Source of the DNA: Nemopilema nomurai
Taxonomy: Eukaryota > Cnidaria > Scyphozoa > Rhizostomeae > Rhizostomatidae
Direction of reading: 5' to 3'
NCBI GenBank assembly: GCA_003864495.1
Contig: ML133487.1
Span: 620,001 to 684,000 of the forward strand
DNA length: 64,000 nt
Part shown: positions 35,529-47,200 of the stretch, piece by piece
Layout of the letters: each line of letters starts with the position of its first letter
Position numbering within the stretch: the stretch's first letter is position 1
The notes under the pieces: model-generated
The model's input: the letters and a program-made list of their open reading frames with translations, nothing else
Told to the model about the DNA's origin: nothing
Databases searched by the model: none
Translations under genes and position numbers: made by a program

Positions 35529-38500
35529 TTAAAGTTTGTTCAGCCGCAACTTGCGCGTACTTCTTTTACTGAAACGAACACAAAATACTCCATAAAACAG
35601 ATCCTATTGTAAGGACTTCCTTTCAATGCAACAAATAGTGTAAAAATATTCATATACAATGCAAAGCTACAATAACTTCTACCTAAAGATTTTTACTTTC
35701 AAAATAGTGTTACGTAACTATAAATATGTAGAGAGAAAGCGAAAAGGTAGTATCGCAAATCATTCCATAAATTGGTAACCATTTCGTTAAATTTTGGTCA
35801 TTATCAAAAGTTTGCGTACTCCCAGGAGTTTCAAACTAAGACGCGGTTTTTCTATTTGGTATTGAGTTTTAAATTTTTTACACAATTTTCATATTCTTGA
35901 TTGACAAAAGATCAATGAATAACTTTCATTTGTATAAAATCAGATCAGGTTGTTCTTTTAGAGGTAAATATTTAAAATTACTTTATAAAAGGCATCTGAT
36001 AAAAACAAATTATTAAGCCATTTAGTAATTGTATAAAATGATTTGCTTTGCAGAACTTCAAAATGGCACGGAACAGTGAAAACATTTTACATACTTAAAG
36101 CACCGATGATAATGGGTCATTAACACAGCAAATCATGGGCTCTTTCTAATAGCACCACACATGGTTTTCGATTCGCAACTGCCCATTTATTTTAAAAGTA
36201 TTCAGTCAATTTCCAACGTTTACATACTCTGAGAAGTATCAGAAGAAAAGCTGCTTTTTCCATGACATTTTGAAAACTTAGAGAGATACTTAGAAAAGTT
36301 TGGTAGCCAAAACAGGTTGTCCTGATCAAACAATTTGCATTATAAAGATATTGCAAAGTAAAAACTAACCTTTCATTTATATTCCACATACTACGATCAA
36401 TACCACTGTAGTTATAGCACTGGATGTGAGGGTATGCTTCAAATGATATTTGAGATGTCTGAGCTAAATATGACACCTGTGCTGTTGTCCTAGAGGAAAA
36501 GTAGTAACCATGCCACTACTCATAATAAACCACTTCCCATTCACATGAAATTTGAAGGTCTCAGCATTTAACCAAAATTAAATGCATTGATTACCCTCAT
36601 TATGATGATTATGAAATATCAAGACCAATTAGCATAATAATCACAAAATAATTTCATAATTGCAGCTATTATAAAGCATATGGGAATGCAAATGCATCTA
36701 AAACAAAACAAATTTTCTGTGCTTATTGATCAAGGACTATTGTATAAATAGCCTTAGTTAGAATCTGTCCTCAATTTTGTGTTGTGTTCTCTAACCTCAA
36801 ATTCTGTCTGGGTCCCCGAGCACTTTCACAGTAACACTCATAGCCTCTTTTTCTCTTGTTCATAATCTCTTGCTTTAACCAAATATCAGAGTCTACATTA
36901 AAACTACTTCCTTTTATTCATCTGAGAAACTCAGTCACCCTAGCCTAAATTATCTTTGCCAAATCAGATGTTGTTTGTACAAAGTTGTTTTAGGTGCCTA
37001 TCTAGGGCAAGGTTTGGTTAACTAACCTAAAAACATCGAAAAACAGGACATTCCTTTTTTTGCAGGATGGTCTAGTTAATAACAATTTACCCAAATATTA
37101 CACAAGAAATGTGCACCAAATATTATACATACAAAAAATGCACCAAAATATGATTCAACCAGCCATTTGTACATGTATCCCTATCAGAGGAAAAATGTGT
37201 AAGAATTTATGCTTCAGTATAAAGAGTGCTAATTTTCAACAAGAACTTTCTAGTTTTGAGATTAACATGGTTCATTGTTTAATATAATCAATTTCTAGAT
37301 GCATGACTAGTAACATTGTTTTTAGATATATGCAATAAACAAAATTAAACTACTAAATTATGCAATAATATATTATATATGCAATAAACAAAACTAAATT
37401 AAAGCATTTCATATAGAACTTCAATGACTGATACTATGCACCATATTAGACTTGCAGCCATGGACTCATGATCTGATTGGATAATTTTGGGTTGGTGCTA
37501 AGGTGGTTGCAACCATTTGCCTTGAAATCTCATGCCTGGTTAATAGGTTAGCACCTTTGAGCATTGAAGTTGAAAACAGAAACAAAATCATTTCACCTTA
37601 TCTGGGATCCAGCTGTTCCAGCTTGTTTACCTTGGAAATATATCTTTATATTCAAGTTTCTCTACAAAACAAGCAAGACTTTTAAGAAATAAGAAAATTA
37701 TGAAACTTTAATATCTGTACAATACTTGCAAAGAAAATGTCCATGATAAAATCTCCAGATATTTGAAGATAATGTTATTTATATTGGGCTTGAAGCTGAT
37801 GTATGTTTGAGATAAAATACAAAATAAATAAATGGTAAATAAAATACATCTTCTACTGAGATGAAAATACCTGCATGGAATCCCTGGATGGAACTGTAAG
37901 TGACATATTCTGATTACAAACTCCATTATTTAGCAGCATTTTGTTCCAAAAAAGTTGCAAATGAATGTCAGTTACTTTCACTGTCAAATAGTTTTTATTT
38001 TGGATCTTGAGATTTGCCTAGAAAGAAATGAGTAGCAATGTGATTGGTTTAAGGCAAGCTGATTGTATCAAGCTTTACAAGAAAAGAATAATAATGAAAA
38101 ATTTTCTTAAATAAACCCAAAATAAATCCATGTAAAGTAGAATTATCTCTAGTATTCAGCAAAATAAAGCTTTATGGCCAGTTGAATGGATTATCTGACT
38201 ATAGATTAAATTAGAGAATCTGACTAAATTTTAAATTAAACAATAATTTATTGCATTACTAGTGCCTGCAACTTTCCAATGCTATTTGCATGGAAAAATC
38301 ACTCTACCTACTTCATCTTAATTTATTTGAAGTAGTCCATTCACTTTCCACATACCTCTTCACACGAAGTGGCAAATTTAACTTAATAACTAAAAATATA
38401 ATCATGCCTATAGAGGGATAAAAAGAAACATAAGACAAATCATTGGCATGTAATATACCATGTTTTGGTTTATACATTCTTCAAACTCGGCAGAAGAATT

Positions 38501-39856
38501 ATGATGCTTTAACACCTCTTCTTAGGCATTTTAGGAAAAACTAGGACATCTTCTTTACCCTCCAATTTTCAGTAATGGTAAGTTTCCAGCACATACATCA
38601 TAAAATACTGAGCAATACCTGGACGATAATATAAGCTGTAGCATTGTAACTTTTTGGAATCCATATTTTGATTGATTGTATATCATTAACAGATATTTCA
38701 ACTGATCTTGGGATGAGAACAAAAGCCAGTGGAGCAGCGATACAGGCACAAACTAAAAACATGACCAACAACTTCCAAAATCTACAACAAATAAAAACAG
38801 ACCTTGATTCCATAATAAACTTTTAATAAACATAAATATATAATGATAAAAACCTTACTTGTTTCAATAGTTCTATATGCAATATAAGGCAAAAGGCAAT
38901 AACAAGACTAAATGAAGAAATAAAGAATCAACATTTTGAATATTCTCAAAGTTCAAATAATTAGGAATATGATACAAATACAACATGGGAGTTTACACAA
39001 AAGGCTTCATTAAACAAAAAACAGTCTAAAAATTATAATCAGGTTTTAACAATCTTTTAAGGAACAATTGTTGTTTTTAAGTTTAATGTAATTCAAATAA
39101 ATTGTTACATTGCTTACATCCTGGAAGGCCGCAATCTTTCATCTTTGACAGGAATAAAGGCAACAAGTTCATTGACATCATCTACAAAAAGAACCTCTTT
39201 TTACAGTAGCAGAAAAAACAAAAAACAAGTCAGGCATTGCAAGTCCTGTGTTACATGGCTATTCTTGCCATTTTGCTAAATAACACTTTCATATCTCCTA
39301 AAGTGGGTTGTTAAATAAACAAAAAAGAAGGTGGCCAACTGAAGCAAGATTGTACACAAGTGGGTTTGAATTGAGCTTTGCTGGTAGCATGAGTAATTCT
39401 GCACCAGACTTTAAAATAGGGGAGGAACTTTGATCTCAGGTATGCAGCAGAGTTAAAGTCTGCACAGTTGCATCTCTAGATTGAAAACATTATGAAATTG
39501 CAAGATAGTTATTCAATTCGGAATGCCAGTGAGCGATATAGTGGTGAGTGGGCAGGTTGGGTAAAAATAACAGAACTATAATGCCATATCTGAACAAATG
39601 AATGTGAATTTAACTCGATACCTTGATGAACTCTCCCTGAACCTCTGCAAGTAGGGCAGACAACTGGGAAGTGCTCGTACGTGAACGACTCTGTATCCGT
39701 ATCTCTACTGGATGTCCTTTCAGCAAACCGTGTTGGGCTTTCGTCGGAGAAGTGTACAGACGCCCGCCCTTGTCGCTGTTCAGGGCTATCTTCGTGGCTA
39801 TGCCTTTCGTCATCCTTCGTCGTGCATCCAGCAATATCGTCCATATTTCGCAACAT
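35529..39856 (-). CDS. TMEM106: TMEM106 family lysosomal/endosomal membrane protein
   Basis: TMEM106 proteins are type II membrane glycoproteins of late endosomes and lysosomes that affect acidification and lysosome transport. Seven exons: 39856-39622, 39181-39118, 38781-38619, 38017-37871, 36697-36645, 36489-36370 and 35568-35529. They sum to 273 residues, against 274 in human TMEM106B. The polar N-terminus is followed by VCPTCRGSGRVH, a CxxC (about 67-70) that is the family hallmark. DVNELVAFIPVKDERLRPSR comes next, then one membrane segment (about 103-123) ending VLIPRSVE. The luminal LEA-2-type domain has ANLKIQNKNYLTVKV and TAQVSYLAQTSQ. Exon 5 (53 bp) and exon 7 (40 bp) are inferred from splice phase and weak similarity; the others are firm. 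Invertebrates usually have a single TMEM106, so A, B or C cannot be assigned. Confidence 0.88.
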
Positions 39857-40656
39857 TAGCCTGTGTAGATTGCAGGCCGCACAGGGACTTACTTGCTGAG
39901 GAGAACAGTGACTACACTACAGTAATTTTTAGTCCCAAACGACAAGCCTAACTCATATAATCACCCAATTTATTGGATCTGAAAACCTCTTTGGCTCCAT
40001 TATCGTACAGCCTTAAATTCTTGACAACATCACACGGACGTTATGTCGATGCACTCGTCTGCAATGTTGCAAAATTATGTAATGGAGGTCTTCACGTGAG
40101 CTCCGCATCATCACGAGGCTAAGTCTTTCTCCCCTCTTTTATTCCAGGGCTAAAAATATTATTAATTAATTCGGGACAACGTTATATTGTTTTGTAAAGA
40201 ATCATTTATAAATATAAATTGTGATCCCTCTACAAGTTGTCGAACAGGATATAAGTAACAAATTTACTTTTAATAGGAGTGCTACTGACTGAAGCAATAA
40301 TATTAAACAGCTTTCATACATTGACAAGAAACTTGTAAGTCGCATCTTGGCAGGTCGATGCTGGATAAAATGACGCGAAGCCTTCGTTTGATTTCATATT
40401 TGATATAAGACCCACTCAACTGCTACAATTGCAATGATGAACTCAGTTCCCATAAAATAAAACACAAGCAAAGTAAATATGTTAAAAGATCGATTAGCAT
40501 TAAATTCATTGCAGAAAGATTTTTGAATGGATTTGCAGCTACTTTAGTTTGATACTTTCTTTGCAGACAACAGAACAGAACTTATTTGTAACAGGTAACA
40601 GAAGGGATTGATGTTGAAAAACTGGACTCTTAACACAGTTACATATTAAAATGATC
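39857..40656. other. TMEM106 promoter region and intergenic spacer
   Basis: About 0.8 kb. The first 300 bp are less AT-rich and hold the E-box. The remainder shows nothing recognisable up to the poly(A) signal of the next minus-strand gene. Confidence 0.5.
40092..40099. promoter_or_regulatory. TCACGTGA E-box upstream of TMEM106
   Basis: A palindromic CACGTG E-box in the context TTCACGTGAG, 236 bp upstream of the TMEM106 start codon. It resembles the CLEAR motif (GTCACGTGAC) bound by TFEB/MITF at lysosomal genes. Confidence 0.35.
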
Positions 40657-40662
40657 TTTATT
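40657..40662 (-). terminator. Poly(A) signal of the Mab-21-like gene
   Basis: AATAAA on the minus strand, about 215 bp after the stop of the 371-codon ORF. Confidence 0.4.
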
Positions 40663-40875
40663 CACACAAGTTTTAAGTTATCATGAGTTCAAAAAACATT
40701 TGTCAATGGACTTGTTGCTTTAAAAGTTTCATCAAACATAGAACTTAAGCATTTCAATGCATCACCAGACTCAAACTGGTCAAGAATTACAGTGATTCTA
40801 CTCCAACCTTGACTTTACAACCGTGTACATATAACTAGATGTCACTACTTTTAATTCGAAATAGTTTCTTCCAAA

Positions 40876-41991
40876 TTAATCACTCGTGCTAAAGGCGGAA
40901 AGATATTTTCGAACAGCACTTTCTGCTTTAAAAATGTCTCCCGCTTGCTCAAACCTTATCAAGTTCAAACTTGAACGGCAGTTAACATCCAATATGCAGC
41001 GCTTCGACAGTTTTGCTTTCAGCAATTTTAGGAAACTGATGAAGTTTGCACCACGCTTTTGTTCAGCAAGCAGTGCCTCCAAAACATCATGTCTTTTCAG
41101 AATAGACAAATTGAATTTGGAAGCAAACATCATGGCCAAAATGCGAATCCTTTTCTCTGAGCTGCCAGGGTTTTCTGCATCGGTGGGAAATACGGGGCTC
41201 CAACTAAAATCCGGGGGGTCACTGACACCAGCGCGATGGCATTCCGCGGCCAAAAATCGGGGGAGCCTGTTATAACTACGTAGCAGCCAGCTTTTGCCAC
41301 ATTGTATTATATTCATAGTCGGCATGAAGCTTAAAAAGAACACTCCGTATTTTGACTTTATTTCTATTTTATTCATAGAACAAAGTGTTAAGCTTGCGAC
41401 AGACTCAAAGTTCTTGTATTTACTGCTAGCAATGTAGGCATCAAAAGCTTTGACAAGAAGCATGCTGAAGACACCACGGACAAGTGACGAACTCAGGTAC
41501 TTGTTATCTGTGACACATGGTGACCAAAATGGCAAAATTTCACCGCAAACCTGAATCCCTACATTGCACGAAGAAAGTCTACTAAAGCGAAGCGACACAT
41601 TTGTTCCCAATTCAAAGCCCAAGTATACTTTATAGTTACCAAGCGTTTCCACTCTGACAGATATATCAGCCACCTCCGTTTCAATCGAACTTGTTTCTGC
41701 TTTGCTGTTTATAAAGTTGACTAGATGCGAGGCAATAGTTTTTGCAACATCTTCTCGTTTAGCAAAAAGATTCTTTGCTTCTTCGAAATCGTACTCTGTT
41801 ATCAATTTCATGGTATCCTTCCTGGTATCGGGCTTGAGAAACATACAAGCATGCTGGGGAAAGGCGCTTTCGCTGCAGGTCCAACATAATACCTGCAGAT
41901 AGACGACGCTTTGCCGAGAATTGAGCAACCAGCAAAACCAAATCGTATCCGCCATAAAGCTTCCAATATACTTACAAATATCACTGCTCAT
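40876..41991 (-). CDS. Intronless 371-residue protein, tentatively Mab-21/MIEF-like
   Basis: A single uninterrupted ORF of 371 codons with an in-frame stop just before ATG 41991, so the start is secure unless an upstream exon splices in. Its length and pattern suggest the nucleotidyltransferase-fold Mab-21 superfamily, which includes MiD49/51, ITPRIP and cGAS-like proteins. A beta strand with VFFLSFMPTM sits where the family has its acidic strand. FSWSPVFPTDAEN resembles the W.xSFxxAE motif. A helical tail follows (KRIRILAMMFASKF, ANFISFLKLLKAKL, SSLNLIRF) that matches the usual C-terminal helices. No GS(x)YDG-type catalytic loop is visible, so activity is doubtful. Residues 14-45 contain two hydrophobic runs (IWFCWLL, VVYLQVLCW) that might anchor it to a membrane, as in MiD proteins. 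The family call is a judgement by eye; that this is a real gene is more secure. Confidence 0.5.
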   Translation of the reverse strand: MSSDICKYIGSFMADTIWFCWLLNSRQSVVYLQVLCWTCSESAFPQHACMFLKPDTRKDTMKLITEYDFEEAKNLFAKREDVAKTIASHLVNFINSKAETSSIETEVADISVRVETLGNYKVYLGFELGTNVSLRFSRLSSCNVGIQVCGEILPFWSPCVTDNKYLSSSLVRGVFSMLLVKAFDAYIASSKYKNFESVASLTLCSMNKIEIKSKYGVFFLSFMPTMNIIQCGKSWLLRSYNRLPRFLAAECHRAGVSDPPDFSWSPVFPTDAENPGSSEKRIRILAMMFASKFNLSILKRHDVLEALLAEQKRGANFISFLKLLKAKLSKRCILDVNCRSSLNLIRFEQAGDIFKAESAVRKYLSAFSTSD

Positions 41992-44271
41992 TCATCATGT
42001 AATTTCTTTATTAGACGTTTCAAGGATATCTCAAAGCATCGCAGCATAATTGCTGAGTGGCTTGATGGCTCTACTTAAGACTAAATTTCCTACTCGTAGA
42101 AAACTTTTATGTGCATAGCCAACAAAGAAATGACCATTCTTGCAAGCACGAGTGTCTTTCGTCTTCTATCATTGGGCAAACTACTAATTCTAGCTTTGAA
42201 TAAACTGCCTTTGAACCCTTCAAACTCCAAGAGTCCAAGGATTCTCTTATGATTTTCACAGCAGCCTTTTTTCAATCCAAGCATTTCAGCTCTGTATTTA
42301 TCATGGGTATTGACTTTTTCTAAGATGTTTTTAGACAATCCACTTGCGTTGATACAACGGCATTTTCCTCCATTAGCTTACTTTGGTTTGATGAAGATCT
42401 TAGCTCAGATTATTAAAATCTTTGCTGGAAGGGATGTAAGAAACGCGAGCCTACGAAAGTGGAAAGAAGAAAACTATTTTGATGCATCAATTTGCATCTA
42501 TTACATTGAATTAGCAGAATTGGTCTCCAACGCAATTTTAAAGGTATTTTTAGAAGTATCAAAGTCCACAGTGACTTCACCTCAGGCACTTCATGCACGC
42601 CTACGAGGCTCTGATTGGCAGTGTCAAGGCAGGCGAGAGAGACCACGTGACTTAGCGCAAGCTCTCACCCAATCAAGATTTGAGTCCTATGCTTGTCAAT
42701 GCAAGAATGGCGCAAAATCATTGCCACTGGCCTATTCCATTGACGCTTTATTTGCATGTAAAGGCAAATTGCATGCTATCAAAAGGAGGTCGAACTTGAA
42801 CAGCTTGTAACAAAAGCTCTAAACCAGAAGAAAGAAGATTGCGACAGAGGAGAAATCGAAGCGATTGTGATAATCCACTTATTATTCCGCCTAGAAAGCC
42901 TTTGCGAAGGAGACCAACGCTTCAAGCTGGGCTGGTTGAACACAATTGAAGTGACGGAAGGGAGGCATCTTAACGAATGCGTTGTGCTTTCAAATTGCCA
43001 GCAGTGTAGCGGATGCAACATTGCTAGCGTAGCCTACAATGATCATTATGTGTCATTGAATTGGTCTTCAACCGAGCCTTGTCGGCATGCCGTGCCCTCA
43101 TTTAGTATTCACGTGGTGCAAGCAACCTTCTCACGCTCATGCTAGCATTGATTCTAACGATCTTGCTGTACATTTTCAATCGCACCAATGTCCATAAAGC
43201 TCGAGCCATTCTCCCGGGCACGAAAAACGTAAACATGGCAGGCCAAGACAGTGGTGTAGTGCAGGCTCCACCAAAAGAGTTTCAAACATTGCAAAGAGTT
43301 TGCTGCCATTACCACTGTGAACTTTAGGTGAAAATTGCCAAAGCACTGTCGGTAGACAGCAAGGGCCTAAAGGTTGTACCGCCGTAAGAAGTTTTCAAGG
43401 CTGCTGGGTGTTCTAGAAACTGCGTCTGACATTGTCTAAACAATGATTATGTTCCCTTGCATGATGCAAAAGGGGAATAATGGAAATAGCGATGTTGCAA
43501 TTCTTGGTATTGGTATCATTATTAACACGAATTGCCACCATTACAAGCGCTTTAAAAGGCATTGCATTCTCAAACTTGCTTATGGCAAGAGTTTCTTTCG
43601 ATTATTGCAGAGCAGTTGCATCATTTAAAGTCAATCTTGATTTGGCTTTAAATTACACGCTTATAGAAAGAACCATGAAGATGTGACTGTAAAGTTCTTT
43701 GATTTACTGATAGTCAAAACACAATGAACCTTAACTTGCTATTCAAAACAAGATTTTGCATATGGTACGATCCGGCATATTTCTTGTATAAAAAGCAACC
43801 ACTGCCAAGACCGGTTTTCTTGCACAACGAGACCTTTCAAGATCTCCGTTTCCAAAAACTGGTTCTTACAAACACTTTGGACTAGACGTGAACACATACA
43901 CGCACACTTTCACTTAGCTCCCACCCAGAGCCGAATTCCTTCCCTTTGATGCACCGAGCATCATCCCTTCCGAACAGCCATATCTCCAAGCCTGAAATAC
44001 CCATGGGAACCCAGCAACTGGCGCTGAGATTTTAGAATAAATGCAAAAGTTGTTTTCCTCGTATTTCCGAGCTCACACCATATTTGCAGTAATCTCAGTG
44101 CTTTCTTGTCCTCAGCATGGAATCGAGGATGCTTTCTTATTAGTTGATCCTGCGCATACTTAATCGAAGACGCAGCAGCGAGAGGTCAACCAGAAGGCTG
44201 ATTCGTGTCGCATCAAGCCATTTTGACACCGCACTTGTAGCAGATCACCATTTAATGCTAGTTCTAGAAAG
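41992..44271. other. Promoter-like and unassigned region
   Basis: No gene I can name. A cluster of promoter elements lies at about 42614-42757: an inverted CCAAT, a CACGTG, a CCAAT and an octamer ATTTGCAT. Open frames flank it on both strands (42090-42338 minus, 42310-42810 plus, and an ATG-less frame of about 119 codons from 42784 plus). The last is charged and Cys-containing but has no start codon or clear splice acceptor. A short frame at 43235-43327 follows AACATGG. Confidence 0.35.
42614..42757. promoter_or_regulatory. Cluster of CCAAT, E-box and octamer elements
   Basis: ATTGG (42614-42618), CACGTG (42644-42649), CCAAT (42669-42673) and ATTTGCAT (42750-42757) lie within 145 bp in a locally GC-richer segment. 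It could be the promoter of the minus-strand Mab-21-like gene through a 5' UTR exon, or a bidirectional promoter. Confidence 0.3.
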
Positions 44272-47200
44272 ATGAAAGGCATTGCATCCTCATCCAAGCT
44301 CATTTTACTGCTAATATGTTTACTGGTGGTGACGGAAAGCTTTGGGTTTATGAAAGGGCCTTGCAGGAAGAAACGATGGAGCAAATGTCATCCGATGAAG
44401 TTCAGTATTGTTAAAAGGGCGGATGTGCCGATGCCAGGTAAAAACAATTTACTTTAAATGTTCACATAAAAGCGCAACATAGTTCTGTTTTAAAACATCT
44501 TATAGAAGGATTTTGAGAGCCTTTTGCATGAGAGCCTTTTGCAGATATCTGTCTAGAAAACTATATGCTTACAACACGAAGATATTTCTAGCGGTTGGAA
44601 TGTCGCTCTTCTACGACTGTCCTTTCCAGTGAAGATTCTAGATAAAACAAATCCTTGTCATTCATGGCTAGTTCATCGGGTATTCAATTATGATACTTCA
44701 ATATATTTTTTTTAGTAAAAGCTCCAGTTTCTCTTATTTAGAATTTTCCTTTTAGAAATCAACATGAGCCCTAATACTGCAGTCAGTGTTACACCGAGCA
44801 ATTTGGTACTTTTGTAGTACCAAATTGCTGTACTCGGCTTGGCTTTAACTGACTTTATAGAGCTTAACAAGCCAAGATGGCTGTCTAATATCAATGAATT
44901 TACTTGCTCTGCATACACTGTTGGTAGGTTACTGTGAGAAAATTTTTAAAAATAACAGGTGCAAAATCTGGTTAGTCAAAGGGATTGAAACGATGTCTAT
45001 CGTCTATACGAGAACTAAGCTTTATCCATAAGAAACTTTTTTTTTGTATCGTATGGTCAACTTCGTCCATAGACGAAATCACCGATACTTACACTTTTCG
45101 TTCCTTTTAGCAAGCTTAAAAATATTCTCTATTGATGAAAATTATGTTCTCGTTTTCAACCAAAAAATCAAAAAGCCTTCAGAACTAAAAGAAGAAGTTA
45201 AGAAGCTTTTTTATTTCGTTTGGTTTTCCAATATACGCAAGGTCTTGTGTCAGAATATTATGTAACTTCAATGTGGCTGCAGTATATAAATAGGTCTATT
45301 TTAATCTGGAATGTCGAGAAGAAGTGACCTTATAGATCTTTGCACCCTCCGTTCAGTGCCAAGTAAATGTATGGCTAAATAAAATGGCTAATTCTACCGC
45401 AACTATTCACTGCAGTCATCACTGTATGGTGGTAACTTCGCCAAAATCGTCATAGACGCAATTAGAAACGCAACGTACAGCAATGAAAGTCAACGTAGGG
45501 CTTAAAACGTAGAATTTTACTTGAGATCAAAACGACTATGAGGATTTTAAGTCGACAGAAAAACTTGCTTTATTGAAGGCAACAAATGCAACTGCGTGCT
45601 CATTCTCCAGCGGCCTTTGCTTGAATAGGCCACAAAGATAAAAACAAGCTCTAATTGTCTAAAGCTTCTTTTCCGTACATAATTGTCCTGCTATTTTTTG
45701 TGAGTCACCTCTCAGCGCAATTTGAATAAAATTCGCCACACACATCGCAAAACAGATGGGAAGGCCACCATTCATATTTGCCCGTGCCCGGTCAAGGCTT
45801 GCGCATGCGTTTCTCCAAGGGCGTGCTCATAAACCTTCATTGCATTATGCCTGGAAGCAAATAAACAGCTTGATAATTGCGTTCAATCGCAAGACTTGAG
45901 TTCGTGTTGAAGCAATGGAGCAAAGGGAGAAATGTGGTGTGACGTCATTGGGACGAGACGTCACTGGTGTTTGAATGTTCCTTCTAAAAGACGGCTGCTC
46001 AAATTCCTGGTATTCAAGCATTTTGCACACTTTTTATCTTAATGCCAATGACACGTATTCGTTCATTCAGCATACATTCGTCGTAATCTGCCATTTTTCC
46101 CGACTATTCTACTTACAAAAAGTGTCTTATAGGCAACTTCATCTGCCAAATCCCCATTAGTCTTAGCTACAGAAGAATCCATAATGTTGTCTAAAATAGT
46201 GGGGAAAACTTCTATCAAGTGTCCAGGGCTTTCAGAAATCCCCCATGGCTGTTTTCAACTCACTTCACATTTCAACCTTTCAGGAGTTACAAAATTGTCT
46301 TTAAAGATTTGCTCGATATTCAAACAAGCTTTAAACGTAGACACGTGGTGAGGTGAATGAAGGGCTGATCTTTTTCCAATCAACTTTAACAATGTAGCGA
46401 AAACGTTTTTAAATATAACTGTAAATTACAAATTAACACCGAAATATTTCCAAATAAGATCTAAACAGCAAGGGGATTAGCATGGTATCAAGCAATAAGC
46501 TTAATATTGAATGGACATAGTTAGTTCACAATGAAGGTCGCTTACAATCAAAATGTTGTTATGAAGCCATGAGATCTCCCCCTCCTGATTCCAAATGTTG
46601 AAAGAGGCTGTGCCGAAATGGAATTCAATGCTTCTTCCTAGCGAACTTTAATTGGCAGAGGGGCCACCTGCAGCTCAAACCTGTGGAAAGGAGTTGTTTT
46701 GATTGACTTGCCGTTACTTCATTGAAGAGGGAATCCTAGAATAATGCTTCCAAATCGTGTACTAATCCACTTATGAAATGCCTATAATTCCTGCCATGGA
46801 ATATCTGTTATTATGACAGGGTTGTTTTTATCTCTACTTTCGGGAAAAACACGCAACTATGACAGCGATTTCCCGTGTTTTTCTTACAACCCAATTTTCC
46901 AAATCGAAACTGCTGAGGTTTCACATACAAATAAAGACCGACTGCAAAACTCTTGTATGAAAAGACGGCCTAGTTTCCCCAATGATTCGACCTAGCTTGA
47001 CAAACAATAAATTGGCCATTACAGTCAATCACGCGCTCCTTCGTCAACGTAGTTTTTGGCCAGCAATTGGCGATTTGGCTTGTCAGCTTTTGGTCATTTT
47101 CCAAGAATGGTTCAGCTTTCATTCGCGGATATAAGTAAAAAGTTTGCAAAAGTGTGCAAAATCATAGGTATAAGAGAATCTGGAGATTTCACATGCTTCG

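Noticed and set aside
42310..42810. 166-codon plus-strand frame
   Set aside because: It opens at TTG, spans a promoter-like cluster and matches no family; opposing frames are equally open.
42784..43141. ATG-less plus-strand frame of about 119 codons
   Set aside because: Composition looks partly coding, but there is no start codon and only a weak acceptor; left unassigned.
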